A DNA stretch of 16,581 nt from Nitrospira sp. UBA2083 (GTDB lineage: Bacteria; Nitrospirota; Nitrospiria; Nitrospirales; Nitrospiraceae), in contig DCZN01000020.1 in assembly GCA_002331625.1 (NCBI GenBank), positions 18,105 through 34,685 of the forward strand, given 5' to 3'. Shown piece after piece: positions 9,506-16,253 of this stretch. A program made the position numbers and the translations under genes. The notes beneath the pieces were generated by a model, which worked only from the letters and a program-made list of their open reading frames with translations, was not told the DNA's origin and made no database searches. Within the stretch, counting starts at the first letter, position 1, and every line of letters starts with the position of its first letter.

Positions 9506-10804
9506 TTAGCCGCGAATCGGGGATAGACCACAGCCACGCACTGCCGCCTTGATATCTCCCAAGAGCATGAGCGATCCCGCAATACAGATCAGATCACGAG
9601 ACGTTGCCCGGCCTCTGGCGACAGCCAGCGCGTCCATCGGGAGAACCGCCTCCTGCACTGGTCCATGCCACTCGTGCAGGACCGCACGGAGTTCATGAAC
9701 CGTCGCGGATCGGACGAGGGCTGCCTGTGTCAGCACGATCTCAGATACCATGGGTAGGAGTGGAGTAATGAATCCACGATGATCTTTATCTCGCATCATG
9801 CCCCACACGAGAATTACCCGCGAAGCGGGATGGCGGGAAGTGTACTCTCTCAGATACCGGGCAAGCGCCTGCGCAGCGGCAGGGTTGTGGGCCCCATCGA
9901 GCATGACCGTAGGATGTTCGTCGATCGTTTCCAATCGCCCTTCCCACGATACCGTCTGCAAGCCCTCCCGAACGGCTGACTCCGACATGTCGATGCCTTG
10001 TCCTTCAGCAGCTTCGAGCAGTGCCAGTGCACAGGCGGCATTATCCCACTGATGGTGTCCGGCCAGGCCGCAACTCACATCATCGATGACATGCCTGACT
10101 CCCCGATACACCAATCGCCCGGCACCATCTCGTTCTAGACAAAAATCCTGGCCAAGGCGCCACAGCGGTGCAGATCGTTCCTGTGCGATCCCTCTCAAAA
10201 CCTGTTCCGCCTCCTGCCCCACGCGACCAATCACGACCGGCACACCCGGCTTGATGATCCCGCCCTTCTCAAACGCAATGGCACCCTCCGTGTTGCCCAA
10301 GTACTCTTGATGGTCCATGCCTATCGTCGTAATGGCAGTGGCCAGGGGCTGGTCGATCACATTGGTTGCATCAAAGCGCCCCCCCAACCCGACCTCCAAT
10401 ACGGCGACATCCACCTCGGACTCTGCGAAATGGAGCAAGGCCATCGCCGTCGTCATTTCAAAAAAGGTGGGCTGCAGGTCGTCCTTCGTGACTGCTCGCA
10501 AACGCGTGATGAGCGCCCCGACGTGATCCTCCGTAATCATGCCGCCGTTGACACGGATCCGTTCACGAAATTCGACCAGATGCGGCGACGTATAGAGCCC
10601 GACGCGCCGGCCGGCACAGTGAAGCATTGCCGCCGCCATCGCAGCCGTGGACCCCTTCCCATTGGTGCCTCCGATATGAAGCACACGAAGCGACGCGTGG
10701 GGATTGCCGACCCGCTCCAAGAGGAGACGCATGGTCTCCAGCCCCAGCTTGATGCCGTGCTTTTGGAGGCCATAGAGGTACTCAATCACGGAGGAATAGT
10801 TCAT
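9506..10804 (-). CDS. folC: Bifunctional folylpolyglutamate synthase / dihydrofolate synthase
   Basis: A 432-aa ATP-dependent ligase of normal length that adds glutamate to dihydropteroate and to folates in the cytoplasm. The P-loop HIGGTNGKGST lies at ~43-53. Further FolC/Mur-ligase marks are TSPHLVEFRERIRVNG, VLEVGLGGRFDATNV, TTIGMDHQEYLG, AFEKGGIIKPGVPVV and MLDGAHNPAAAQAL. The start ATG 10804 is preferred over the adjoining TTG at 10807; no strong Shine-Dalgarno site is visible for either. The gene lies 25 bp after accD, a pairing also seen in Escherichia coli, and one base before lptD, suggesting an accD-folC-lptD unit. Confidence 0.95.
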   Translation of the reverse strand: MNYSSVIEYLYGLQKHGIKLGLETMRLLLERVGNPHASLRVLHIGGTNGKGSTAAMAAAMLHCAGRRVGLYTSPHLVEFRERIRVNGGMITEDHVGALITRLRAVTKDDLQPTFFEMTTAMALLHFAESEVDVAVLEVGLGGRFDATNVIDQPLATAITTIGMDHQEYLGNTEGAIAFEKGGIIKPGVPVVIGRVGQEAEQVLRGIAQERSAPLWRLGQDFCLERDGAGRLVYRGVRHVIDDVSCGLAGHHQWDNAACALALLEAAEGQGIDMSESAVREGLQTVSWEGRLETIDEHPTVMLDGAHNPAAAQALARYLREYTSRHPASRVILVWGMMRDKDHRGFITPLLPMVSEIVLTQAALVRSATVHELRAVLHEWHGPVQEAVLPMDALAVARGRATSRDLICIAGSLMLLGDIKAAVRGCGLSPIRG

Positions 10805-10829
10805 CAATACGCCGGTGGGAAGCAGCAGC

Positions 10830-11666
10830 CTAAAAATGATTCACGAGAGTGCCGACCGTCTCCTTGAGACGCTTGCGCTCGACGATCATGTCGATCATCC
10901 CGTGCTCGAGAAGAAACTCAGCCCGTTGAAACTGATCGGGCAACTGCTGCTTAATCGTTTGCTCGATCACGCGAGGCCCGGCAAATCCGATCAAGGCTTT
11001 TGGCTCTGCGATGATCACATCTCCCAACATCGCCACACTGGCCGTGACACCGCCGAAGGTGGGATCCGAGAGAATAGAGATGAACGGTAATTTGGCCTCG
11101 CCGAGCTTGGCGACGGCCGTCGAGGTCTTGGCCATTTGCATCAAGGAGAGAATGCCCTCCTGCATACGTGCCCCGCCGGAAGCGGTCACCAGAATGACGG
11201 GCAGCTTCAGCTCCAGTGCGCGATCGATCGCACGACACAGCTTTTCCCCAACGACCGACCCCATGCTCCCGCCCATGAAACTGAAATCAAACACGCACAG
11301 CACGATGCGGCGCCCGTCTACCAACCCTTCTCCAATCACCAGCGCATCTTTACGGCCTGTCTTTTCTTGATGCGCTTTCACACGCTCGCGATAGGGCTTG
11401 GTATCCTGAAACAGCAGTGGATCTTGTGCTTCCAATCCGGCATCCCATTCTTTGAACGTACCGAGATCAATCAGCAATCCGATCCGCTCTGTCACCGAAA
11501 TCGGGAAGTGATACTCGCATTTGGGACACACTTTGTTATTGCGATCGACTTCTTTCCGGTAGACGATTTCCCGGCAGTGATTGCACTTGAGCCACATTCC
11601 CTCACTCCCTTTCGAACGTGGAGGGGGGGTAGATTCAGCGGGCTTCTCTTTCTTAAACCATGCCAT
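10830..11666 (-). CDS. accD: Acetyl-CoA carboxylase carboxyltransferase subunit beta
   Basis: A 278-aa beta subunit of the carboxyltransferase that transfers carboxyl from biotin to acetyl-CoA, forming malonyl-CoA for fatty acid synthesis. A four-Cys zinc finger is seen at Cys28, Cys31, Cys47 and Cys50 (CNHC and CPKC). The crotonase-like carboxyltransferase core has the motifs ALVIGEGLVDGRRIV, DFSFMGGSMGSVVGEK, VTASGGARMQEG and DPTFGGVTASVAMLGD. The length is near the family norm. The alpha subunit gene accA is not in the window. A GAAGGCGAG stretch a few bases upstream of ATG 11666 can serve as ribosome site. First gene of the accD-folC-lptD group; the 124-bp gap upstream (11667-11790) shows no convincing promoter to my eye. 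Confidence 0.96.
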   Translation of the reverse strand: MAWFKKEKPAESTPPPRSKGSEGMWLKCNHCREIVYRKEVDRNNKVCPKCEYHFPISVTERIGLLIDLGTFKEWDAGLEAQDPLLFQDTKPYRERVKAHQEKTGRKDALVIGEGLVDGRRIVLCVFDFSFMGGSMGSVVGEKLCRAIDRALELKLPVILVTASGGARMQEGILSLMQMAKTSTAVAKLGEAKLPFISILSDPTFGGVTASVAMLGDVIIAEPKALIGFAGPRVIEQTIKQQLPDQFQRAEFLLEHGMIDMIVERKRLKETVGTLVNHF

Positions 11667-11790
11667 GGCTCTCGCCTTCGCTTAGTGATATGGAGGGAAC
11701 GCCATACTCAGATGGAACGGGTAAACAATAGCACAGCCCTGTCTTCGATGCACGTTCCTGACTCTTCGCTTCGATGATCTCAGCACCGAT

Positions 11791-12498
11791 TTATGGGCTG
11801 CCCACCGGTAGCGTCAGCTTCACCAATATCCACACTCCGACTACGACGCTGGCCATGCTGGCAAATCCCTGAATCCCCACAAAGAGTCGGTCGCTGACCG
11901 AGAGTGAGCAGACGATCGGCACACTCAGCAACAACCCAATGACCATCATTCCAAGAATGGATCCCACACCGAATACCAGGATCGACAAGAGGCCGGTACC
12001 CACTTCCGTCGTGGTCGCAAGGATCATCAACATCAAGGCCGCAGATCCGGCCAAGCCGTGTACCATGCCGATACAGAGGGGACGAATCGACTCAACAACC
12101 CAGTGCCGATGGCGATGATCCTCCTGTCGCTGGTGACTATGAAGGTGGATGTGTGGAGCACCGTCATGTTGATGCCGGTGGACATGCCAACGCTCTCGGT
12201 ACAATTTGAGGGCCAGCATCCCTCCTAACAGAATCAAGAGAATCCCGACACCTGATTCGGCAATGAACTCAAACTTGGGAGGAATATGAACGCCCAAGAC
12301 AAGGACAACCGACCCCACCAACAGTAATGTGAGCGTGTGTCCGATGCCCCACCACAGACCCACCGCTCCAGACGCAAGCAGAGACGGTCGCTCTGCCAGG
12401 ACGGTCGAAACTGCAGCAAGATGGTCGACATCCAGCGCATGCCGAAGTCCAAGTACGAAGCCGACACCCAACAAGGTCATCAGTTGCGTGTCAGGCAT
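11791..12498 (-). CDS. Nickel/cobalt permease-like membrane protein with His-rich loop (UreH/NiCoT type)
   Basis: A 235-aa integral membrane protein with about six hydrophobic segments (roughly 6-30, 42-70, 78-100, 134-160, 165-190, 205-230). The first helix has RHALDVDHLAAV, which contains the HX4DH motif (His20, Asp25, His26) that defines nickel/cobalt transporters. GIGHT (His54) and MVHGLAG are further matches to the UreH-type branch. A cytoplasmic or periplasmic loop (105-132) holds 11 His in 28 residues and probably binds metal. It likely moves Ni2+ or Co2+; the substrate is not decided by sequence. It follows moaA by 115 bp on the same strand. The ATG at 12498 is the first possible start, as a stop lies three codons upstream in frame; the ribosome site is weak. 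A sulfite-exporter or related permease role is a less likely alternative. Confidence 0.8.
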   Translation of the reverse strand: MPDTQLMTLLGVGFVLGLRHALDVDHLAAVSTVLAERPSLLASGAVGLWWGIGHTLTLLLVGSVVLVLGVHIPPKFEFIAESGVGILLILLGGMLALKLYRERWHVHRHQHDGAPHIHLHSHQRQEDHRHRHWVVESIRPLCIGMVHGLAGSAALMLMILATTTEVGTGLLSILVFGVGSILGMMVIGLLLSVPIVCSLSVSDRLFVGIQGFASMASVVVGVWILVKLTLPVGSP

Positions 12499-12613
12499 GG
12501 CCGGTTAGGACACCCTCGGCGGACAATAAACTCCTCTGAACCTTGAAGACAGCTAACACCTTCACCTCACCATATGAAGTGCCGAGTTGAGCAGAACGCC
12601 CAGCGAGACGCCT

Positions 12614-13678
12614 CTAACCGCCACGAGCATGCATCTCCAAGTGCGGGTCCTCTCGGAGACGATCAATCTCGATCAACCCTCTGTCTCGAAGTCCGACGTC
12701 TTCCAACGCCTTACGTTCCTCGGCTCCACGATCACGGCGAGCCGCCCATCCCGATCGAATCATGTCACGGAGTATCTCCGGAGATTGATGCAGGCGAAGC
12801 GGCTTGCGCAAATCGGTGCCTTCCCTTGCGTACAAACAACGAAACCACAGGCCGTCGGCTGTGACTCGACTACGATCGCAAGACGCACAAAATGGCTTGG
12901 TCGTGGAGGGAATAATCCCAAAGATCGTGCCGTCCGGCAAGCAAAATCGCTGGGCCGGGGCCGCCCCTCGCCCGGCCAGAGCAGTGATTCGCCCATACCG
13001 TCGTGCGAGGTCATCCAAGATCATATCCTGAGACAACACCTTTTCCATCCTCCACTCGTTCGCGCCGCCCACATCCATATATTCAATGAACCGAACTTCG
13101 GCCTGGTAGTGTTTGGCGAATTCGAGTAAATGGCTCAATTCATCGTCATTGAACCCACGAATGGCCACCGTGTCGAACTTCAGGTTGGGAAACCCGACTT
13201 TCCCGACCGACTCAATCCCTTCCACGACGCGTGAGAATTCATCTCGCCTGGTCAATTGACGAAACCGCTCAGGGCGAAGGGTGTCAAGACTGATGGTCAC
13301 TCGATCGAGCCCCGCTTCGTAGAGTTCTTGCGCCTGTTCAGCTAAGAGAATGCCATTGGTCGTCAACGCGACTTCCATAATCCGACGATTCTGTCGCAGT
13401 AAGCGAACCAACCGCGCCAGGTCTCTGCGCAACAGAGGCTCCCCGCCTGTGAGCCTCACCTTATCGACTCCGACATCGGTGAAATACCCGACCAGCATCG
13501 CCATTTCCTCGAAACTCAGAATGTCTTCACGCGGCAGCCAGACATACTCCGGTTCCGGCATGCAGTACGTGCAACGAAGATTGCACCGATCGGTGACAGA
13601 CAAACGGAGACTACCAAGGGGACGACCGAACGTGTCGACCACAGATGGAAGATCGGAACTGATCGATCCAGAATTCAC
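12614..13678 (-). CDS. moaA: GTP 3',8-cyclase MoaA (radical SAM)
   Basis: A 354-aa radical SAM enzyme that, with MoaC, converts GTP to cyclic pyranopterin monophosphate, the first step of molybdenum cofactor synthesis. The N-terminal SAM cluster is CNLRCTYC (Cys32, Cys36, Cys39). Other core motifs are KVRLTGGEPLLRRDL, TNGILL, SLDTL and RFIEYMDVG. The C-terminal second [4Fe-4S] site has Cys264, Cys267 and Cys281 with the family spacing C-X2-C-X13-C. The protein ends in the Gly-Gly tail needed for MoaA activity (HARGG). The start is GTG 13678, with AGGA 5 bp upstream. It lies 59 bp after the moaD-moaE fusion on the same strand. All key residues are present. Confidence 0.96.
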   Translation of the reverse strand: MNSGSISSDLPSVVDTFGRPLGSLRLSVTDRCNLRCTYCMPEPEYVWLPREDILSFEEMAMLVGYFTDVGVDKVRLTGGEPLLRRDLARLVRLLRQNRRIMEVALTTNGILLAEQAQELYEAGLDRVTISLDTLRPERFRQLTRRDEFSRVVEGIESVGKVGFPNLKFDTVAIRGFNDDELSHLLEFAKHYQAEVRFIEYMDVGGANEWRMEKVLSQDMILDDLARRYGRITALAGRGAAPAQRFCLPDGTIFGIIPSTTKPFCASCDRSRVTADGLWFRCLYAREGTDLRKPLRLHQSPEILRDMIRSGWAARRDRGAEERKALEDVGLRDRGLIEIDRLREDPHLEMHARGG

Positions 13679-13737
13679 AGGCTTCCTGTTCCCTCCGAAA
13701 ACCCCTTCCGTTCACCCCCTCACGCCTTACCCATCCC

Positions 13738-14436
13738 TTAGGGATGTTCCTCCACCCACACTTCCCCTTCGGGCGTGTGTTCAAGCTTCCAAATCGGCGT
13801 GATTTGTTTAAGCTCGTCGATCGCCCACTTACATGCGCGAAAGGCATCCACACGGTGCTCGGCTCCAGCAATAATCAGGACAATATTTTCACCGATCGCA
13901 ATGTCTCCATATCGGTGAATGATGAGCAGCTCCAGAATATCGAAATCGTTCAACGCCCTCTCTCGAATCTCCCGCAACTTCTTCTGAGCCAATCCTTCGT
14001 AATGTTCAAACGTGATTCCATCGACCTCCCGCCCACGCGATCGATCACGCGCGATACCTAGGAACGTCGCAATCCCACCGATCCGTTTCGACCGACCTCG
14101 CACTCGATCGAGTTCCTGATCGATAGAAAAATTCTCCCGCTGCACACGGACGAATTGGCTGTCATCCTGAACGCCGCTCACTGAATTCCCCCCGGCGAAG
14201 GGCGGTAATAACGCGATTTCGTCAGCCTCATGAATTCTCGTCTCCGCATGGGCAATCTCTTGATTCACGGAAACGAGCACTTTCTTGTTGGCAATCAGCT
14301 CTCCGATTTTGGGATGCGTCACACTGATTTGATCAATCAGATCGTGGACCGGCCGTCCGTTCTCAAGCGCCAGAGAAAGGGACCCCTGATTCCCTGCCAA
14401 CGATTTCGTCAGTCCGAACAATTTAACGGTGATCAC
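13738..14436 (-). CDS. moaX: Fused molybdopterin synthase MoaD-MoaE (MoaX-like)
   Basis: A 232-aa fusion of both subunits of molybdopterin synthase, which adds two sulfurs to cyclic pyranopterin monophosphate. Residues 1-83 are a MoaD ubiquitin-like fold ending in LLPPFAGG (Gly82-Gly83). Residues ~95-232 are MoaE, with GGIATFLGIARD, FEHYEGLA, IHRYGDIAIGE, AGAEHRVDAFRACKWAIDELK and WKLEHTPEGEVWVE; the catalytic-type lysines are Lys210 and Lys217. A short linker (NSVSGVQDDS) joins them. MoaD works only with a free C-terminal Gly-Gly, so the chain should be cut after Gly83, as is reported after Gly82 in mycobacterial MoaX. GTG at 14436 is the start, with a GGAAACC or GAGGG site just upstream. 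An internal GTG at 14181 is preceded by six Gs. It lies 35 bp after moaC and upstream of moaA. Confidence 0.93.
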   Translation of the reverse strand: MITVKLFGLTKSLAGNQGSLSLALENGRPVHDLIDQISVTHPKIGELIANKKVLVSVNQEIAHAETRIHEADEIALLPPFAGGNSVSGVQDDSQFVRVQRENFSIDQELDRVRGRSKRIGGIATFLGIARDRSRGREVDGITFEHYEGLAQKKLREIRERALNDFDILELLIIHRYGDIAIGENIVLIIAGAEHRVDAFRACKWAIDELKQITPIWKLEHTPEGEVWVEEHP

Positions 14437-14471
14437 GGTTTCCGACCCTCATCCTCCACCTGAGCCTCAGC

Positions 14472-14966
14472 CTATCCCTCTCTGGTGTACGTTCCTGATT
14501 TTCCACCCGACTTTGATAAAAGACACACGTCGCTGACACTCATTCCCCGATCCACGGATTTGCACATGTCGTACATGGTCAATGCCGCAACCGTGGCAGC
14601 CGTCATGGCCTCCATTTCGACTCCCGTCGGTCCTGTCGTCTTAGCCGTGGCTGTAATCGTGATGGCACAGCGGCCGGTCGGGTCGAGCCGCGGTTCTTCC
14701 AGGAAAGCAATGTCGACGCTGGTCAGCAAGATGGGGTGGCACATGGGAATCAGATCCGGTGTCCTCTTCGCACCCATCACGCCGGCAACCTGTGCAACAG
14801 CCAAGACATCACCCTTGGCAATTTTGCCTCGTTGAATCTTTTCAAGGGTTTCTGGGAGGAGGAAGACTCTAGCTTGAGCCACAGCCAGCCGTTCAGTCGA
14901 CACCTTGGCGCTGATGTCGACCATCCGAGCACGGCCCGAATCATTGAAGTGGGTAAATTCAGCCAT
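14472..14966 (-). CDS. moaC: Cyclic pyranopterin monophosphate synthase MoaC
   Basis: A 164-aa enzyme, standard in length, that converts the MoaA product to cyclic pyranopterin monophosphate in molybdenum cofactor synthesis. Diagnostic pieces are MVDISAK, IAKGDVLAVAQVAG (Lys51), KRTPDLIPMCHP (His77), TGVEMEAMTAATVAAL (Glu117/Glu119 region) and YDMCKSVD (Lys136), so the active site is intact. GGGGAA lies 1-3 bp before ATG 14966 and is close for a ribosome site. It is the first gene of a moaC-moaX-moaA group read from the promoter at 15008-15037. The stop is 35 bp before moaX. Confidence 0.96.
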   Translation of the reverse strand: MAEFTHFNDSGRARMVDISAKVSTERLAVAQARVFLLPETLEKIQRGKIAKGDVLAVAQVAGVMGAKRTPDLIPMCHPILLTSVDIAFLEEPRLDPTGRCAITITATAKTTGPTGVEMEAMTAATVAALTMYDMCKSVDRGMSVSDVCLLSKSGGKSGTYTREG

Positions 14967-15007
14967 TTTCCCCGTCGAATCAGTATGTTGCAGCCAACTG
15001 GTAGTGG

Positions 15008-15037
15008 ATTATAGGTGCCGCCAGAAACGAAGGTCAA
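15008..15037 (-). promoter_or_regulatory. Near-consensus sigma70 promoter of the moaC operon
   Basis: On the minus strand, TTGACC (15037-15032) and a perfect TATAAT (15013-15008) are separated by 18 bp. Transcription would start near 15001, giving a leader of about 35 nt before the moaC ATG, too short for a molybdenum cofactor riboswitch. It is the best sigma70 promoter in the window. Confidence 0.75.
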
Positions 15038-15068
15038 GCCAATGGCAGACGGGAGTCTGTGGCTGAAT

Positions 15069-15111
15069 TCTGTCGTGAAGTGAGCGTCCCATACGGGAGA
15101 TCCACGACAGA
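15069..15111. promoter_or_regulatory. Inverted repeat between moaC and the RHH/PIN pair
   Basis: Perfect 9-bp arms TCTGTCGTG (15069-15077) and CACGACAGA (15103-15111) enclose 25 bp that contain a smaller TCCC-N4-GGGA repeat (15087-15098). It lies in the divergent gap, 55 bp before the RHH antitoxin start, where self-repressing antitoxins commonly bind. A weak promoter-like TTGCGG-16-TTACAT follows at 15115-15142. An operator is the preferred reading. Confidence 0.45.
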
Positions 15112-15165
15112 TACTTGCGGCCACGAGTCAGACGTGTTACATCGTAGTACATGAAGGCATCCACC

Positions 15166-15372
15166 ATGACAATCCGCCTCGATGCCAAGATCCAGCGAGA
15201 GCTTGATCGTCTGAGCCGCCGGCTCGGACGTAGCCGTAGCGACATCGTCCGCGATGCAGTGAGACGACAGGTTGCCTTGTTACGTTTTGAGCAGTCCCGT
15301 CGCGCGTTACTGCCTCTCGCCGAGGCACAGGGCATTCTCACTGACGAGGACGTGTTTCGCATCGTGTCGTGA
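15166..15372 (+). CDS. Ribbon-helix-helix antitoxin (CopG/Arc type)
   Basis: A 68-aa protein beginning TIRLDAKIQRELDRLSRR, the classic ribbon-helix-helix pattern: a short beta strand (residues 2-7) followed by two helices with the turn LGRSRSDIVRDAVRR at ~20-34. It would bind DNA as a dimer and neutralise the PIN toxin encoded next. The start is ATG 15166, with AAGG (15154-15157) 8 bp upstream; the in-frame ATG at 15151 would place that site inside the gene and has none of its own. The stop TGA overlaps the toxin GTG by 4 bp (GTGA at 15369-15372), giving coupled translation. The C-terminal part (LLPLAEAQGILTDEDVFRIV) is likely the toxin-binding segment. Probably self-regulated through the inverted repeat upstream. 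Confidence 0.88.
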   Translation: MTIRLDAKIQRELDRLSRRLGRSRSDIVRDAVRRQVALLRFEQSRRALLPLAEAQGILTDEDVFRIVS

Positions 15373-15767
15373 AGATTTTTCTCGACACCAACGTCTTAGT
15401 AAGTGCCTACACCGCACGAGGTATTTGCGCCGACCTTCTCCGTTATATCCTAACTGAGCATGACTTACTCACAGGCGAGATAAATCTCTTAGAACTTCGA
15501 CGAGTGCTCAAGGGTCGGTTCCACGCGTCGGGGGAAATCATCGAGACGATCGAGGCAGAACTCCGTGACGCAACGATTATCCAAAAACCTGCAAAACCTT
15601 CTCCAATTCCCGTTCGCGATCCAGACGACGGATGGGTACTGGCTTCAGCAGTCGATGGCCAGGCCGATCTCCTGGTCACGGGAGACCAAGACCTCTTAGC
15701 GATAGCAGATCAGGCTCCCGTCGCCATCGTCGATCCCCGTGGATGCTGGGATCGCCTCCGACGATAG
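15369..15767 (+). CDS. PIN-domain toxin (VapC-like ribonuclease)
   Basis: A 132-aa PIN-domain protein, the probable toxin of a type II toxin-antitoxin pair and an expected Mg2+-dependent RNase. The start is GTG 15369, overlapping the antitoxin stop. It opens KIFLDTNVLVSAY with catalytic Asp6. Further acidic residues in the usual order are Glu42 (NLLELRRVL), Asp86/Asp87 (RDPDDGWVLASA) and Asp106 (VTGDQDLL), so the site looks complete. The pattern fits the PIN family often annotated as putative toxin component (COG1569-like) more than short classical VapC. The RNA target cannot be inferred. It ends 244 bp before the HicB-like gene. Confidence 0.88.
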   Translation: MKIFLDTNVLVSAYTARGICADLLRYILTEHDLLTGEINLLELRRVLKGRFHASGEIIETIEAELRDATIIQKPAKPSPIPVRDPDDGWVLASAVDGQADLLVTGDQDLLAIADQAPVAIVDPRGCWDRLRR

Positions 15768-15785
15768 CGAGGCTACGATACCCCG

Positions 15786-15800
15786 CAGAAATATTTTCTG
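15786..15800. promoter_or_regulatory. Short inverted repeat after the PIN gene
   Basis: CAGAAA (15786-15791) and TTTCTG (15795-15800) form 6-bp arms with a 3-nt spacer, 18 bp after the PIN stop. It is AT-rich and has no U-tract, so it is a poor terminator; an operator or chance palindrome is as likely. Confidence 0.2.
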
Positions 15801-15826
15801 AACCCTCTGTTACTTTTCCATCATTG

Positions 15827-15869
15827 GATCTCTTTTGATTCAGGAGCAGATCGTTTTCGATTCAGTGAG
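15827..15869. repeat. 22-bp-spaced imperfect direct repeat upstream of sigma54-type promoter
   Basis: Two copies, 15827-15846 and 15849-15869, share the pattern GATC, a T-rich stretch, then GATTCAG and AG, with small insertions. Starts are 22 bp apart, about two helical turns. They lie some 105-145 bp upstream of the expected start of the promoter at 15947-15963, the usual distance for enhancer sites of sigma54 activators. I infer, but cannot show, that they are activator sites. Confidence 0.4.
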
Positions 15870-15946
15870 TGTACTCGAGCTTGTGTTCCATCTTTCCATC
15901 CGTTTACAAGTCTCTGGAAAATCAGCACAGACATCTCTTTTTTCTC

Positions 15947-15963
15947 TTGGTACAGACTTTGCC
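15947..15963 (+). promoter_or_regulatory. Sigma54 (-24/-12) promoter candidate for the HicB-like gene
   Basis: The sequence TTGGTACAGACTTTGCC has GG at 15949-15950 and GC at 15961-15962 with the invariant 10-bp spacing. It differs from the YTGGCACG-N4-TTGCW consensus mainly by T for C in the -24 box. Transcription would begin near 15974, leaving about 38 nt before the GTG at 16012. It is better than the element at 3738-3755. Confidence 0.6.
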
Positions 15964-16011
15964 TTATGTTTGAAACAAATGGTCTTAATTCTCTAGCGAG
16001 GAGAGACGTCC

Positions 16012-16188
16012 GTGAAAGCAATCAGTTTTTACTACATGGATGAGGAGCAGCAATGGTTGGGCTCTCCACAAGATTATCCCGACTACTGGGAGGAGGCCGA
16101 CTCGTTCGACAGTCTGCAATCGAGCCTGTCCTGTCTGCACTTTGACCTCACCGTGATGAACGCCCTGAAGGGTCGTAAGGCAGCCTGA
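16012..16188 (+). CDS. Small HicB-like antitoxin-type protein, orphan
   Basis: A 58-aa reading frame starting GTG 16012, with GAGGAG (15998-16003) 8 bp upstream, ending TGA at 16186-16188. The sequence (KAISFYYMDEEQQWLGSPQD then YPDYWEEADSFDSLQSSLSC then LHFDLT) follows the beta-strand/helix layout of HicB-type proteins, in which a strand with a Tyr pair is followed by W-hGhhxxxPDYWxxGxTLEEL and a helix ending in a DLT-like element. It is short: the DNA-binding tail of long HicB is absent and the C-terminus is a basic ALKGRKAA. HicB usually neutralises the RNase HicA, but I find no HicA-like frame within 240 bp on either side. It may be an orphan, may inhibit a distant toxin, or may have another small-protein role. 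The gene has its own sigma54-type promoter. Confidence 0.65.
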   Translation: MKAISFYYMDEEQQWLGSPQDYPDYWEEADSFDSLQSSLSCLHFDLTVMNALKGRKAA

Positions 16189-16204
16189 GCAATCTTCCGA
16201 TGAA

Positions 16205-16240
16205 GGGGAGTCAGAAGAAAATAATCCCTGTCTTTTTTTT
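16205..16240 (+). terminator. Weak hairpin plus T8 tract after the HicB-like gene
   Basis: GGGA (16206-16209) can pair with TCCC (16225-16228), extended by one bulged position, and a run of eight Ts ends at 16240. The stem is short and the loop is 15 nt, so efficiency as an intrinsic terminator would be low. The T-tract is the main support. Confidence 0.3.
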
Positions 16241-16253
16241 GATGCACGTCACA

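Noticed and set aside
9505..9582. Longer lptD open frame beginning at 9582
   Set aside because: ATG 9504 gives a clean signal peptide and a one-base junction with the folC stop; the extra leader is arginine-rich and lies over folC.
11667..11790. Sigma70 promoter for accD
   Set aside because: Several A/T-rich hexamers exist, but none pairs with a credible -35 at proper spacing.
14179..14195. Programmed frameshift on the G6 run to release MoaD
   Set aside because: In the +1 frame the product ends after Gly-Gly-Ile-Gln and in the -1 frame after about nine further residues, so neither exposes a terminal Gly-Gly.
14967..15165. Molybdenum cofactor riboswitch before moaC
   Set aside because: With the promoter at 15008-15037 the leader would be only about 35 nt, too short for that structure.
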